DNA from: Mycolicibacterium wolinskyi
GTDB taxonomy: Bacteria > Actinomycetota > Actinomycetes > Mycobacteriales > Mycobacteriaceae
Direction: 5' to 3'
DNA: 64,000 bases
NCBI RefSeq assembly: GCF_002101965.1
Contig: NZ_LQQA01000015.1
Location: 1-64,000 of the forward strand
Shown here: positions 27,098 to 35,241 of the stretch, one piece after another
Numbering within the stretch: position 1 is the first letter of the stretch
Layout: every line of letters begins with the position of its first letter
Notes under the pieces: generated by a model
The model's database searches: none
What the model was told of the DNA's origin: nothing
Seen by the model: only the letters and a program-made list of their open reading frames with translations
Program-made: the position numbers and the translations under genes

Positions 27098-27933
27098 CCC
27101 AATCATCGACCATCGCCCCACCCGAACCCGAGTCGGCCGCGCCAGCCCGAACCCGGAAGCCGTCTGTCGCCGGCGGGTCGCGTGGGCCGGCCCGGTGGAT
27201 GACCTCGCTCATCTCGCTGGCGGCGGCGGTCTGCGCCTGGGCCGCGGTCGCCGCCTGGATCGACGACCCCATCGTGCCCTCGCCGGGCGAGGTGTTCGGC
27301 CGCGTCGTCGCGATCACGATGTCGGGGGAGGCGGTCACCAACTTCGCTTCCAGCATCGGCAAGATCGCCGTCGGATTCGCGCTGGCCATGATCGGCGGCC
27401 TGGTCGTCGGATTCCTCATGGGCCGAAGCTCGTTCATGACCTCGTACTTCTCGTTGCCGTTGTTCGTCATCGGCAACATGCCCGGGCTGACGTACGCGGT
27501 GTTCGGCCTGCTGATCTTCGGCGTCGGCGCGACCGGGCCGATCGTCGTGTCCGCGCTCGTGGCGCTGCCGTTCATCGCGATGAACGTCGCCGAGGGTGTG
27601 CGGTCGGTGGACGGCAAGCTGCTCGACATGTGCCGCGCGTTCGAACGCAACCGGTGGGACATCGCGCGCCACCTCTACCTGCCAGCCCTGGTGACGTTCG
27701 TATTCGCCGGTGTGCGTTACGGATTCGCGATGGCCTGGAAGGTCGAGGCGCTCACCGAGGTGTTCGGCGCGCGCGACGGTGTCGGCTTCATGATCCGCCG
27801 CGCCTACCAGGAGTTCCAGGTCGACGACATGCTGGCCTGGACCATGCTGTTCATCGTCGCGATGATCCTCATCGAACGCGCACTGGCCCATCTGGAGAAC
27901 CGGTTCTTCGCCTGGCGGAAGGAAATCGCATGA
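27094..27933 (+). CDS. ABC transporter permease (SsuC/TauC-like), first copy
   Basis: The 279-residue permease has about six helices. The EAA-type loop region reads 'EGVRSVDGKLLDMCRAFERNRWDIARHLYLPALVTFVFAGVRYGFAMAWK'. The Pro/Arg-rich first 35 residues are cytoplasmic. The GTG start overlaps the previous stop by GTGA. With the second permease it should make a heterodimeric channel. Confidence 0.88.
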   Translation: MTQSSTIAPPEPESAAPARTRKPSVAGGSRGPARWMTSLISLAAAVCAWAAVAAWIDDPIVPSPGEVFGRVVAITMSGEAVTNFASSIGKIAVGFALAMIGGLVVGFLMGRSSFMTSYFSLPLFVIGNMPGLTYAVFGLLIFGVGATGPIVVSALVALPFIAMNVAEGVRSVDGKLLDMCRAFERNRWDIARHLYLPALVTFVFAGVRYGFAMAWKVEALTEVFGARDGVGFMIRRAYQEFQVDDMLAWTMLFIVAMILIERALAHLENRFFAWRKEIA

Positions 27934-28718
27934 CCACCAGCGCACTGCCGGTACAGTTCCGGCGCCGGGTCAAAGCCCACACCTCGTCAGCGATCGCCGT
28001 GCTGGCCGCGGTGGCCACGCTCGTCGCCGGATGGCAGGTCGCCGTCGTCGTCGGCAACCGGGTTCCGTCCCCGGCCGACACCCTCGACCGGTTGGCCGCC
28101 GAGCAGGCGGCAGGTCAGCTGTGGCACCAACTCGCCATCAGCACCAACAGATTTCTGCTCGGCCTGGCGCTCGCCCTCGTCGTCGGTGCGGCGCTCGGCG
28201 TACTGATGGGATTGTCGCGGTTGGCCGATCTCGCCTTCTCCGACCTCACGATGGCCGGGTTGGCGATCCCCGCGGTGATCTGGGCGCTGTTGACCACCAT
28301 GTGGTTCGGATTCGGTTGGCTCACACCGGTTACCACGGTTTTCCTGTCCGGCTTGCCGTTCGTCGTCGTCAACATCGCCAAGGCGACCCGTGCGGTGCCT
28401 GCCGATCTGGTGCTCATGGCGCGCGCATTCGGGGTGCCGCGGGTGCAGGTGCTGCGGCAGGTCGTGGCGCCCGCCGTCGCCGGCTCCAGTGTGGCGGCCG
28501 TGCGGTTCGCGATCATGAGCGCCTGGAACGGGCTGCTGTTGGCCGAGTGGTTCGGCTCCACGTCCGGCGTGGGCTGGCGCTCGCGCTACTGGTACGACGC
28601 CAACCAACTCGACGGTTTCTTCGCGTGGGTGCTCGTATTCGTGCTGCTGCTCGTCATCGCCGATCAGCTGATCCTCGGCCCGCTCGAGCGCTACGTCACC
28701 CGCTGGCGCTCGGCCTGA
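27930..28718 (+). CDS. ABC transporter permease, second copy
   Basis: This 262-residue permease is homologous to the preceding one, with an EAA-like loop 'LVLMARAFGVPRVQVLRQVVAPAVAGSSVAAVRFAIMSAWN'. The ATG at 27930 overlaps the stop of the first permease (ATGA). Two different permeases in one cassette suggest a heterodimer, where sulfonate importers usually have one homodimeric permease. Confidence 0.88.
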   Translation: MTTSALPVQFRRRVKAHTSSAIAVLAAVATLVAGWQVAVVVGNRVPSPADTLDRLAAEQAAGQLWHQLAISTNRFLLGLALALVVGAALGVLMGLSRLADLAFSDLTMAGLAIPAVIWALLTTMWFGFGWLTPVTTVFLSGLPFVVVNIAKATRAVPADLVLMARAFGVPRVQVLRQVVAPAVAGSSVAAVRFAIMSAWNGLLLAEWFGSTSGVGWRSRYWYDANQLDGFFAWVLVFVLLLVIADQLILGPLERYVTRWRSA

Positions 28719-28746
28719 TCCCTTCCCAACGAAAGCGAGACATCAC

Positions 28747-29484
28747 ATGGCATCCATCGAAGTTCGCAGCCTGGTCAAGGATTTCCATGACCGGCACGGC
28801 CATCGCACCTGCGTGCTCAACGGTATCGACCTGACCATCTCCGGCGAGACCTTCGTATCGGTCGTCGGGCCGTCCGGCAGCGGCAAGACCACGCTGCTCA
28901 ACATCGTCTCCGGCATCGAGACCCACACGTCGGGATCGGTCCGTTTGCGCTCGGGCGAGCGGGATGCCCGCGTCGGGTACGTGTTCCAGGATCCGCGACT
29001 GCTGCCGTGGCGCACCGTCATGGGCAACCTCGGATTCGTCCAGCGCGAGCGCGACGGCTGGGAGCAGCGTGCGCAGCACTACCTCGACCTGGTCGGCCTC
29101 GGTCACGTCGGTGAGCGTTATCCCGCACAGCTTTCCGGCGGGCAGCAACAGCGCATCGGCATCGCCAGGGCCTTCTCCGTCGAGCCCGATGTGCTGTTGA
29201 TGGACGAACCGTTCAGCCACCTCGACGCCATGACCTCGCGCACGCTGCGCGAGCACCTGGAACGGATCTGGCTGGAGACGCGCCGCACGGTCATGTTCGT
29301 GACCCACGACGTGACCGAGGCCGTGCAGCTCTCCGACCGGATCGTGGTGCTGGCCCCCGGTGGACGGATCCACGAGATCATCGAGGTCGACCTGCCCCGG
29401 CCGCGACGCGCATCCGACCCGGCGGTGGCGGTGCTGCAAGCCGAAGTGCTCGCCCGCTTCGAGGCACTGGAGGTCGCGGCATGA
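28747..29484 (+). CDS. ABC transporter ATP-binding protein
   Basis: The 245-residue ATPase has Walker A GPSGSGKT (41-48), the Q-loop 'FQDPRLLPWRTV', the signature LSGGQQQR, Walker B 'VLLMDEPF' and the switch His in 'FVTHDVTEAV'. The 'RLLPW' Q-loop is characteristic of SsuB/TauB-type importers. GAAAGCGAGA precedes the ATG. It powers the importer encoded by the three preceding genes. Confidence 0.92.
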   Translation: MASIEVRSLVKDFHDRHGHRTCVLNGIDLTISGETFVSVVGPSGSGKTTLLNIVSGIETHTSGSVRLRSGERDARVGYVFQDPRLLPWRTVMGNLGFVQRERDGWEQRAQHYLDLVGLGHVGERYPAQLSGGQQQRIGIARAFSVEPDVLLMDEPFSHLDAMTSRTLREHLERIWLETRRTVMFVTHDVTEAVQLSDRIVVLAPGGRIHEIIEVDLPRPRRASDPAVAVLQAEVLARFEALEVAA

Positions 29485-30452
29485 GCGTCGACGTGCACGC
29501 ACACTGGCTGCCCGAGGAGCTGTTCTCACTGCCTCCCGGCTCACCGGTTCCGCCGTTGAACGGCCGTGACGGGCAACTGCATCTGGGTGACCTGCCGTTG
29601 TCCATCGAGACCGCGGCGATGAGCGACGCCGACCGCGTGCTCGCCGACACCGATGCGGCCGGGCTCGCGTCGCGGGTGCTGTCGGCGCCGCCGTTCGCGT
29701 TCCCGGTGGCCGACGCGGCCGGTGTGGCCGAATACGTCGGGTCGTTCAACGAGCACCTGGCGCGCGTGTGCCGCGACAGCGATGGCCGGCTGCTCGGGCT
29801 CGGCCTGGTGTCGCTGCACGATCCCGCCGCGGCGGCCGCACAGATGGATACGATCAAACGTTCGGAGTTGTTGCGCGGCATCGCCGTACCACCGCTCTTG
29901 GGTGCGACGACGTTCGATGCCGGACCGCTGCGCGAGGTGGTCGAGATCGCGGCCGACCGCGGACTGGCCGTGCTGGTGCACCCGATGCAGCTGCCGCGAC
30001 CGGAGTGGTCGTCGTACTACCTGGCGAACCTGATCGGCAATCCGACCGAGACGGCAACCGCGGCAGCGGCATTGGTGCTCGGCGGCGTCCTCGACAAGCT
30101 GCCCGACCTTCGCATCTGCCTGTTGCACGGCGGTGGCTGCGCACCGGCGCTGCTCGGCCGCTGGCAGCACGGTTGGCAGCAGCGGGCCGATGTGCGCAGC
30201 GGCGGCGGCCGTCCGCCGGCCGAGGGCTTCGCCGGATTGTGGTTCGACACCCTGACCCATGACGGGCCGACGCTGGAACTGCTACGGGCACATGCCGATC
30301 CGGACCATCTGATGTGCGGCAGCGATTACCCGTTCGACATGGGTGTGGCCCGTCCGCTGGAACTTCCGCGCGCCGCAGGGCTCACCGACGACCTGCTGGC
30401 ACGCAACGCACGCCGATTCCTCGGCCTCGACGAAGGAGAGACACATGCCTGA
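29481..30452 (+). CDS. Amidohydrolase of the ACMSD/decarboxylase family
   Basis: The 323-residue TIM-barrel protein has the metal motif HAH (6-8), a later His in 'VLVHPMQLPRPEW', 'CLLHGGGCAPALLGRW' and the Asp of 'MCGSDYPFDMG'. These match the ACMSD (aminocarboxymuconate-semialdehyde decarboxylase) family, which decarboxylates or hydrolyses ring-cleavage products. The ATG overlaps the ATPase stop (ATGA). Its place between an importer and a flavin hydroxylase points to a ring-degradation step. Confidence 0.83.
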   Translation: MSVDVHAHWLPEELFSLPPGSPVPPLNGRDGQLHLGDLPLSIETAAMSDADRVLADTDAAGLASRVLSAPPFAFPVADAAGVAEYVGSFNEHLARVCRDSDGRLLGLGLVSLHDPAAAAAQMDTIKRSELLRGIAVPPLLGATTFDAGPLREVVEIAADRGLAVLVHPMQLPRPEWSSYYLANLIGNPTETATAAAALVLGGVLDKLPDLRICLLHGGGCAPALLGRWQHGWQQRADVRSGGGRPPAEGFAGLWFDTLTHDGPTLELLRAHADPDHLMCGSDYPFDMGVARPLELPRAAGLTDDLLARNARRFLGLDEGETHA

Positions 30453-31665
30453 GCACATCGACCGCGGCTCGACCCGGCAGGACTGGAGTGGGCACCGCGC
30501 CCTGGTCATCGGCGGTTCGATCGGTGGCCTGACGACGGCATTGTTGTTGCGCCGCCTGGGCTTTGACGTGTCGGTGTTCGAACGGACCCCCACCGCACTC
30601 GAGCACCGCGGCGGCGGCATCGTCCTGCAGCCAGACACGTTGCGCTGGTTCGCCGAGTGCAGCACACAGCATCCCGAACAGGTCAGCACGGCCACCGAAT
30701 ACGTCCAGTATCTCGACGCTGCCAATGGTGTGCTCCATCGCGCGGCGGCCCCGTGGCGCTACACGTCGTGGGGCACGTTCTACCGGGCCCTGCTCGCCGA
30801 CTTCGGAACAGCCGACTATCACCTCGGCGAATATGCCGCCGGATTCGACGAAGATGCCGACGGCGTCGAGGTGCGCTTCGCGTCCGGTCGCCGCGAGCGC
30901 GGTGACCTCGTCGTGTTCGCCGACGGCATCACCTCGCCGAGCCGGCGGCGAATCTCACCCGGCACCGATCTGGTGTACTCCGGCTACGTGGGCTGGCGCG
31001 GCACCGTGCCGGAATCCGAGGTGTCACGCGAAACCTTTGAGCTGATGCGTGATTCGATCACCTACAGCGTCGCGCCCCACACGCACATCGTCATCTACCC
31101 GATCCCGTCCCACGACGGTGGCCTCGCGGTCGGCGAGCGGTTGCTCAACTACGTCTGGTATCGCAATGTCGCCGAAGGTCACGAGCTCGACGAACTGATG
31201 ACCGACACCCGCGGATTTCCCACCAAGGTGTCACTTCACGCGGGCCAGGTTCAGGATCGCTTCGTCGGCGAAATGCGCTCGGCAGCAACAGAGTTGCTGG
31301 CTCCGGCGGCGGCCGAGGTCGTCAACCGCACCGAGCAGCCGTACCTGCAGGCGGTATACGACGCCGGCGTCGACCGGATGGCGTTGGGCCGAGTCGCGCT
31401 GATCGGCGATGCTGCCAGTGCCGCGCGGCCCCATGCGGCGGCCGGCACGGCGAAGGCAGCGGCCAATGCGTGGGCGTTGTTCGACGCACTCGCCGACTCC
31501 GGTGACATCGCCGAGGCGCTCGCGAAATGGGAGCCGGGACAACTCGAACTCGGGCAACGGCTCCTGCGTCGGGTCAAGGACATGGGCACCCGGTCACAGG
31601 TCTCGTGCACCTGGACGCCCGGCGACCCGGATCTGCGGTTCGGCCTGTACGGGCCGGGCCGGTAA
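30445..31665 (+). CDS. FAD-dependent aromatic hydroxylase, similar to 2,6-dihydroxypyridine 3-monooxygenase
   Basis: The protein (406 aa) has a Rossmann FAD motif GGSIGG (23-28), a 'DG' region ('VVFADGITSPSRRRI') and the GD motif 'RVALIGDAASAARPHAAAG'. The substrate half contains 'YVGWRGTVPE' and 'LLNYVWYRNVAEGHELDELMTD'. These resemble the 2,6-dihydroxypyridine hydroxylase branch more than other PHBH-type enzymes. The ATG at 30445 has GAAGGAGAG upstream and overlaps the amidohydrolase stop by 8 nt. It suggests an N-heteroaromatic substrate (inference). Confidence 0.8.
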   Translation: MPEHIDRGSTRQDWSGHRALVIGGSIGGLTTALLLRRLGFDVSVFERTPTALEHRGGGIVLQPDTLRWFAECSTQHPEQVSTATEYVQYLDAANGVLHRAAAPWRYTSWGTFYRALLADFGTADYHLGEYAAGFDEDADGVEVRFASGRRERGDLVVFADGITSPSRRRISPGTDLVYSGYVGWRGTVPESEVSRETFELMRDSITYSVAPHTHIVIYPIPSHDGGLAVGERLLNYVWYRNVAEGHELDELMTDTRGFPTKVSLHAGQVQDRFVGEMRSAATELLAPAAAEVVNRTEQPYLQAVYDAGVDRMALGRVALIGDAASAARPHAAAGTAKAAANAWALFDALADSGDIAEALAKWEPGQLELGQRLLRRVKDMGTRSQVSCTWTPGDPDLRFGLYGPGR

Positions 31666-31683
31666 CAACGAAAGGACGAAAAG

Positions 31684-32118
31684 TTGACCAGCACACACGA
31701 ATACCTGACCGACGCGCCACTCGCGGGCACCCTCGTGGCCACCGACTTCGAGGGCTGGACACCCGAGCTGCGGGCCGAGTTCGACACCCACGCCCACGAC
31801 GGGCATGTCGGGTCACGGCTGCTCAGCCAGAACGAACGCGTGCGAGTGTGGGAGATCCGGCTGGCACCGGGGGAGCGGTTCCACGCCCACCGCCATGTGC
31901 TCGACTACTTCTGGACCGCGGTCAACGCCGGCCGCAGCCGTCAACACACCGCCGACGGCACCACCCGCGAAGTGTCCTACGCCGCCGGTGAAACCCGCCA
32001 CTTCCACTTCGTCGAGGGCGAATTCCTCCTCCACGACATCGAGAACGTCGGGTCAGACGATTTGGTGTTCACCACCGTCGAGCATCTCGACTCAGCCAAT
32101 CGTCCGCTGTCGCTGTAG
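31684..32118 (+). CDS. Cupin-domain protein
   Basis: This 144-residue single-cupin protein has 'RLAPGERFHAHRHVLDYFW' (metal His residues) and a second His motif 'GETRHFHFVEGEFLLHDIEN'. The start is a TTG at 31684 with GAAAGGACG about 8 nt upstream. It is the last gene of the catabolic operon. Small cupins here can be dioxygenases, isomerases or binding proteins, and the sequence does not decide between them. Confidence 0.75.
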   Translation: MTSTHEYLTDAPLAGTLVATDFEGWTPELRAEFDTHAHDGHVGSRLLSQNERVRVWEIRLAPGERFHAHRHVLDYFWTAVNAGRSRQHTADGTTREVSYAAGETRHFHFVEGEFLLHDIENVGSDDLVFTTVEHLDSANRPLSL

Positions 32119-32185
32119 GTTTCGCTCGGCTGCGGGCGCCTGCGCGCCGTTGGCGTGCGTGCCGGGGTCTGGTTTGCCCGCCATT

Positions 32186-32875
32186 GTCACGCTGGAGTGG
32201 CTCGGGTGGCCGGGTGTCACTCTGGTGTGACAACGGCGGGTGTGCCGGGGTGTTGTGTGGTGTGCCCGCTGCCGTTTGTCACGCTGGAGTGGCTCGGGTG
32301 GTCGGGTGTCACTCTGGCGTGACAGTGGCGGGTGTGCCGGGGTGTTGTGTGGTGTGCTCGCTGCTGTTTGTCACGCTGGAGTGGCTCGGGTGGTCGGGTG
32401 TCACTCTGGCGTGACAGTGGCGGGTGTGCCGGGGTGTTGTGTGGTGTGCTCGCTGCTGTTTGTCACGCTGGAGTGGCTCGGGTGGTCGGGTGTCACTCTG
32501 GCGTGACAGTGGCGGGTGTGCCGGGGTGTTGTGTGGTGTGCTCGCTGCTGTTTGTCACGCTGGAGTGGCTCGGGTGGTCGGGTGTCACTCTGGCGTGACA
32601 GTGGCGGGTGTGCCGGGGTGTTGTGTGGTGTGCTCGCTGCTGTTTGTCACGCTGGAGTGGCTCGGGGGGTCGGGTGTCACTCTGGCGTGACAGTGGCGGG
32701 TGTGCCGGGGTGTTGTGTGGTGTGCTCGCTGCTGTTTGTCACGCTGGAGTGGCTCGGGTGGTCGGGTGTCACTCTGGCGTGACAGTGGCGGGTGTGCCGG
32801 GGTGTTGTGTGGTGTGCTCGCTGCTGTTTGTCACGCTGGAGTGGCTCGGGTGGCCGGGTGTTACTCTGGCGTGAC
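32186..32875. repeat. 92-bp tandem repeat array, about 7.5 copies, each with a hairpin
   Basis: Units begin with GTCACGC at 32186, 32278, 32370, 32462, 32554, 32646, 32738 and 32830, a strict 92-bp period. Internal copies are nearly identical; the first and last are the most diverged and the last is partial. Each unit contains the inverted arms GTCACGC-tg-GAGTG and CACTC-tg-GCGTGAC about 18 nt apart, so eight hairpins are possible. There are no unique spacers. The array lies between the convergent stops of the cupin and UbiB-like genes. Upstream, 32119-32185 contains a diverged partial copy. Confidence 0.95.
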
Positions 32876-32959
32876 AATCGCGGGCCAGCCGAGCAACCGC
32901 AGCCAAGCGCAAGCACGCAAGCAAAACGCAAGCACACCAGGCAGGCGCGCAAAGACCAG

Positions 32960-34279
32960 CTAGGCCGCTTCCTCGGCGAAGCCCGGAACCAATTCTGTGG
33001 CAATGGCTTTCACTGGCACATGGGCGTCTAGTTGGCAGCAGATCGCGATCGTCGATGCGATCACGCGCAATGGGATCGCGAGGTTGGGCGGCAGATCGAG
33101 TTGGCGGGCCATCTTGATCTGGGCGACCGAGTTGTCCATCTGGCCGGCGGCCATCCGCTGGATCCACCGGCGGGTGTAGTGGAAGACGTCGACCTCGATG
33201 GGTTCGACGTACTGGCGCAGCATGTCGTCGACTTCCTGCACCGAAACCTGTTGGCCCTTCTGGATGAAGCCGGCGCCTTCCATGACCGGGATCAGCTGGT
33301 CGTAGTCCTTGTCGCGGGCCAGCCGGATCGTCAAGCCGAGCGAGGGCGGGAATCCGCCGGGCAACGGTGCGACGGCGCCGAAGTCGATGACGCCCATGCG
33401 GCCGTCGGGCAGCAGCATGAAATTGCCGGGATGCGCGTCGCCGTGCATCATGTCGAGCCGCGCCGGCGCCCCGAAGGTGAGTTCGGTGAGGCGCGTGCCC
33501 ATCAGATCGCGCTGTTCGGGCGTGCCCTCGCGGATGATCACGGACATCGGGATGCCGTCCATCCATTCGGCGATAACGACTTTCGGCGCGCTCGCGATGA
33601 CGGCGGGGACGGCGAAGTGCGGGTCGTTGCGATAGGCCTTGGCGAACGCACGCTGGTTGTCGGCTTCCAGCCGGTAGTCCAGCTCCATCTCGGTGCGTTC
33701 GATGAGCTCGTCGACCACGCCTTGGATGTCGGCGCCGGGCGCGAGTTGCTTGAACACGCCGACGAGCCGCTGGATGGTCTTGAGGTCGGCGCGCAATGCC
33801 TCGTCCGCACCGGGGTACTGGATCTTGACGGCGACCTCGCGGCCGTCCGACCAGATGCCCTTGTGCACCTGGCCGATGCTGGCCGAGGCCACCGGAGTGT
33901 CGTCGAACGAGGTGAACCGGTCACGCCACTTGGTGCCCAGCTGCGCGTCGAGGACGCGATGCACCTTGGCCGCCGGCAGCGGGGGAGCGTCTTTCTGCAG
34001 TTTGGTGAGTGCCTCGCGATACGGTTTGCCGTATTGCTCGGGGATGGCGGCTTCCATCACTGACAGCGCCTGGCCCACCTTCATGGCGCCGCCCTTGAGC
34101 TCGCCCAGAACGGTGAACAATTGCTGAGCGGCCTTGTCCATCAGCTCAGCGGTGACTTCATCCTTGGACTTGCCGGTCAGGCGTTTGCCGAAGCCCAACG
34201 CGGCGCGGCCGGCCATGCCGACGGGCAGGCTAGCCAGCTTCGCATTTCGGGCGACGCTTCCCCGTTTGATGTCAGACAC
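32960..34279 (-). CDS. ABC1/UbiB-family atypical kinase
   Basis: The 439-residue protein has the UbiB/ABC1 layout: 'KGGAMKVGQALSVME' (KxGQ motif), 'ASIGQVHKGIWSDGREVAVKIQYPG' (A-rich nucleotide loop and Lys), 'DYRLEADNQRAF' and the metal motifs 'HGDAHPGNFML' and 'VIDFGAV'. Such proteins are ATPases linked to isoprenoid lipid or quinone metabolism. The GTG at 34279 ('SDIKRGSVARNAKL') matches usual family N-termini better than the ATG at 34330. It ends a minus-strand run with the E1-like and DUF2342 genes. Confidence 0.87.
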   Translation of the reverse strand: MSDIKRGSVARNAKLASLPVGMAGRAALGFGKRLTGKSKDEVTAELMDKAAQQLFTVLGELKGGAMKVGQALSVMEAAIPEQYGKPYREALTKLQKDAPPLPAAKVHRVLDAQLGTKWRDRFTSFDDTPVASASIGQVHKGIWSDGREVAVKIQYPGADEALRADLKTIQRLVGVFKQLAPGADIQGVVDELIERTEMELDYRLEADNQRAFAKAYRNDPHFAVPAVIASAPKVVIAEWMDGIPMSVIIREGTPEQRDLMGTRLTELTFGAPARLDMMHGDAHPGNFMLLPDGRMGVIDFGAVAPLPGGFPPSLGLTIRLARDKDYDQLIPVMEGAGFIQKGQQVSVQEVDDMLRQYVEPIEVDVFHYTRRWIQRMAAGQMDNSVAQIKMARQLDLPPNLAIPLRVIASTIAICCQLDAHVPVKAIATELVPGFAEEAA

Positions 34280-34336
34280 CAGACCATCATCCACGACTCG
34301 GCTGAACGGCCCACAACCAACTGGCAACATTCGTTT

Positions 34337-35179
34337 TCAACAGGGGCACTCCGGATGCCGTGACCAGCGGCGCGCGACGATCGAGTAGCCGTCGGCGTCG
34401 AGTTCGAGCGTGGTGTTCAGGGTCGGCGGCGGATCGGTTGCGGGCGCGGCGGCGTCGCCGACGGCGCGAATCACGAGATCGACCTGACGCAGCGCGAGCG
34501 CGGCGGTGGCCAGGAGAGTGGCGCGGTTCGCGCTGCCAACCGCCCCGCGCAACTGTGCGGCGACCGCGGGCCAGGCCGCGTCTTTGTCGCTGCGGTGCAG
34601 GTCAGCGCATTGCAGGCAGCTGGTCACGCCGGGCAGGACCAGTGGACCGACGAGTCCGGCGCCATCCCGTACCCGGACGGGAAGGTGTGCGACGCCGGTG
34701 CGGTGCAGCTCGCGCACCACGCGCGGTTCGGTGATCAGGTAGTCGGCCAGCACCACCAGATCGGTCTGATCGGGGACCGCCGCCGCGTGTGGCTGGGCGC
34801 TGCGCCGGACTCTGGCGCCCGAGCAGCGCAACGCACTGGCCATCAGCTCCGACAGCGGTCCTCGGCCGTGGATGCGAATCGATGCCGTGCGCGCCGGGGG
34901 TGCAGGAGGGACGGTGAGCAGCGCCGCTGCGGCGAGCGCGGCGATCACCTCGTCGAGCGCTGCGCTGTCAGGAAAGCCGAACTGCGCTGCCGCAGTGGTC
35001 AAGTCGTCCCGGCTGATCCCGGCCTGCAGTGCCCGCAGCAGGGCGGCGAGCTGGCTTTGCGTCGTTCCTGCCGGTGGGTGCACGAGCACCGCGCGCCGCG
35101 GATCCCAGCCGATCTGAACTGCGCCGTCGGGCCGCAGCAATACCGGCTTGTCCGCCGCCAACACATAGCGCGCCGTCAT
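34337..35179 (-). CDS. E1-like protein resembling TOMM cyclodehydratase partner proteins
   Basis: This 280-residue protein starts with a small winged-helix-like region, followed by 'SIRIHGRGPLSELMASALRCSGARV' (degenerate E1/ThiF Rossmann). 'GPLVLPGVTSCLQCADLHRSDKDAAWP' and a terminal 'HPECPC' provide two paired-Cys sites for a structural zinc. This matches the leader-peptide-binding partner of YcaO cyclodehydratases in TOMM (thiazole/oxazole peptide) systems. No YcaO gene or precursor peptide is seen nearby. The ATG is at 35179, 62 bp after the DUF2342 stop. Cytosolic; role unknown. Confidence 0.72.
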   Translation of the reverse strand: MTARYVLAADKPVLLRPDGAVQIGWDPRRAVLVHPPAGTTQSQLAALLRALQAGISRDDLTTAAAQFGFPDSAALDEVIAALAAAALLTVPPAPPARTASIRIHGRGPLSELMASALRCSGARVRRSAQPHAAAVPDQTDLVVLADYLITEPRVVRELHRTGVAHLPVRVRDGAGLVGPLVLPGVTSCLQCADLHRSDKDAAWPAVAAQLRGAVGSANRATLLATAALALRQVDLVIRAVGDAAAPATDPPPTLNTTLELDADGYSIVARRWSRHPECPC

Positions 35180-35241
35180 GCGACGACTCTGCCATGTCCA
35201 GCGGGTGTGGCGATTCAGTTATCCACAGGCACAAGTCGGCG

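Noticed and set aside
32186..32875. CRISPR array
   Set aside because: The units are contiguous 92-bp copies with no unique spacers, and no cas genes are present.
32184..33031. Series of overlapping 79-88 residue frames in the tandem array
   Set aside because: They recur every 92 bp only because the DNA repeats; the period is not a multiple of three, and none has a separate ribosome binding site or protein family match.
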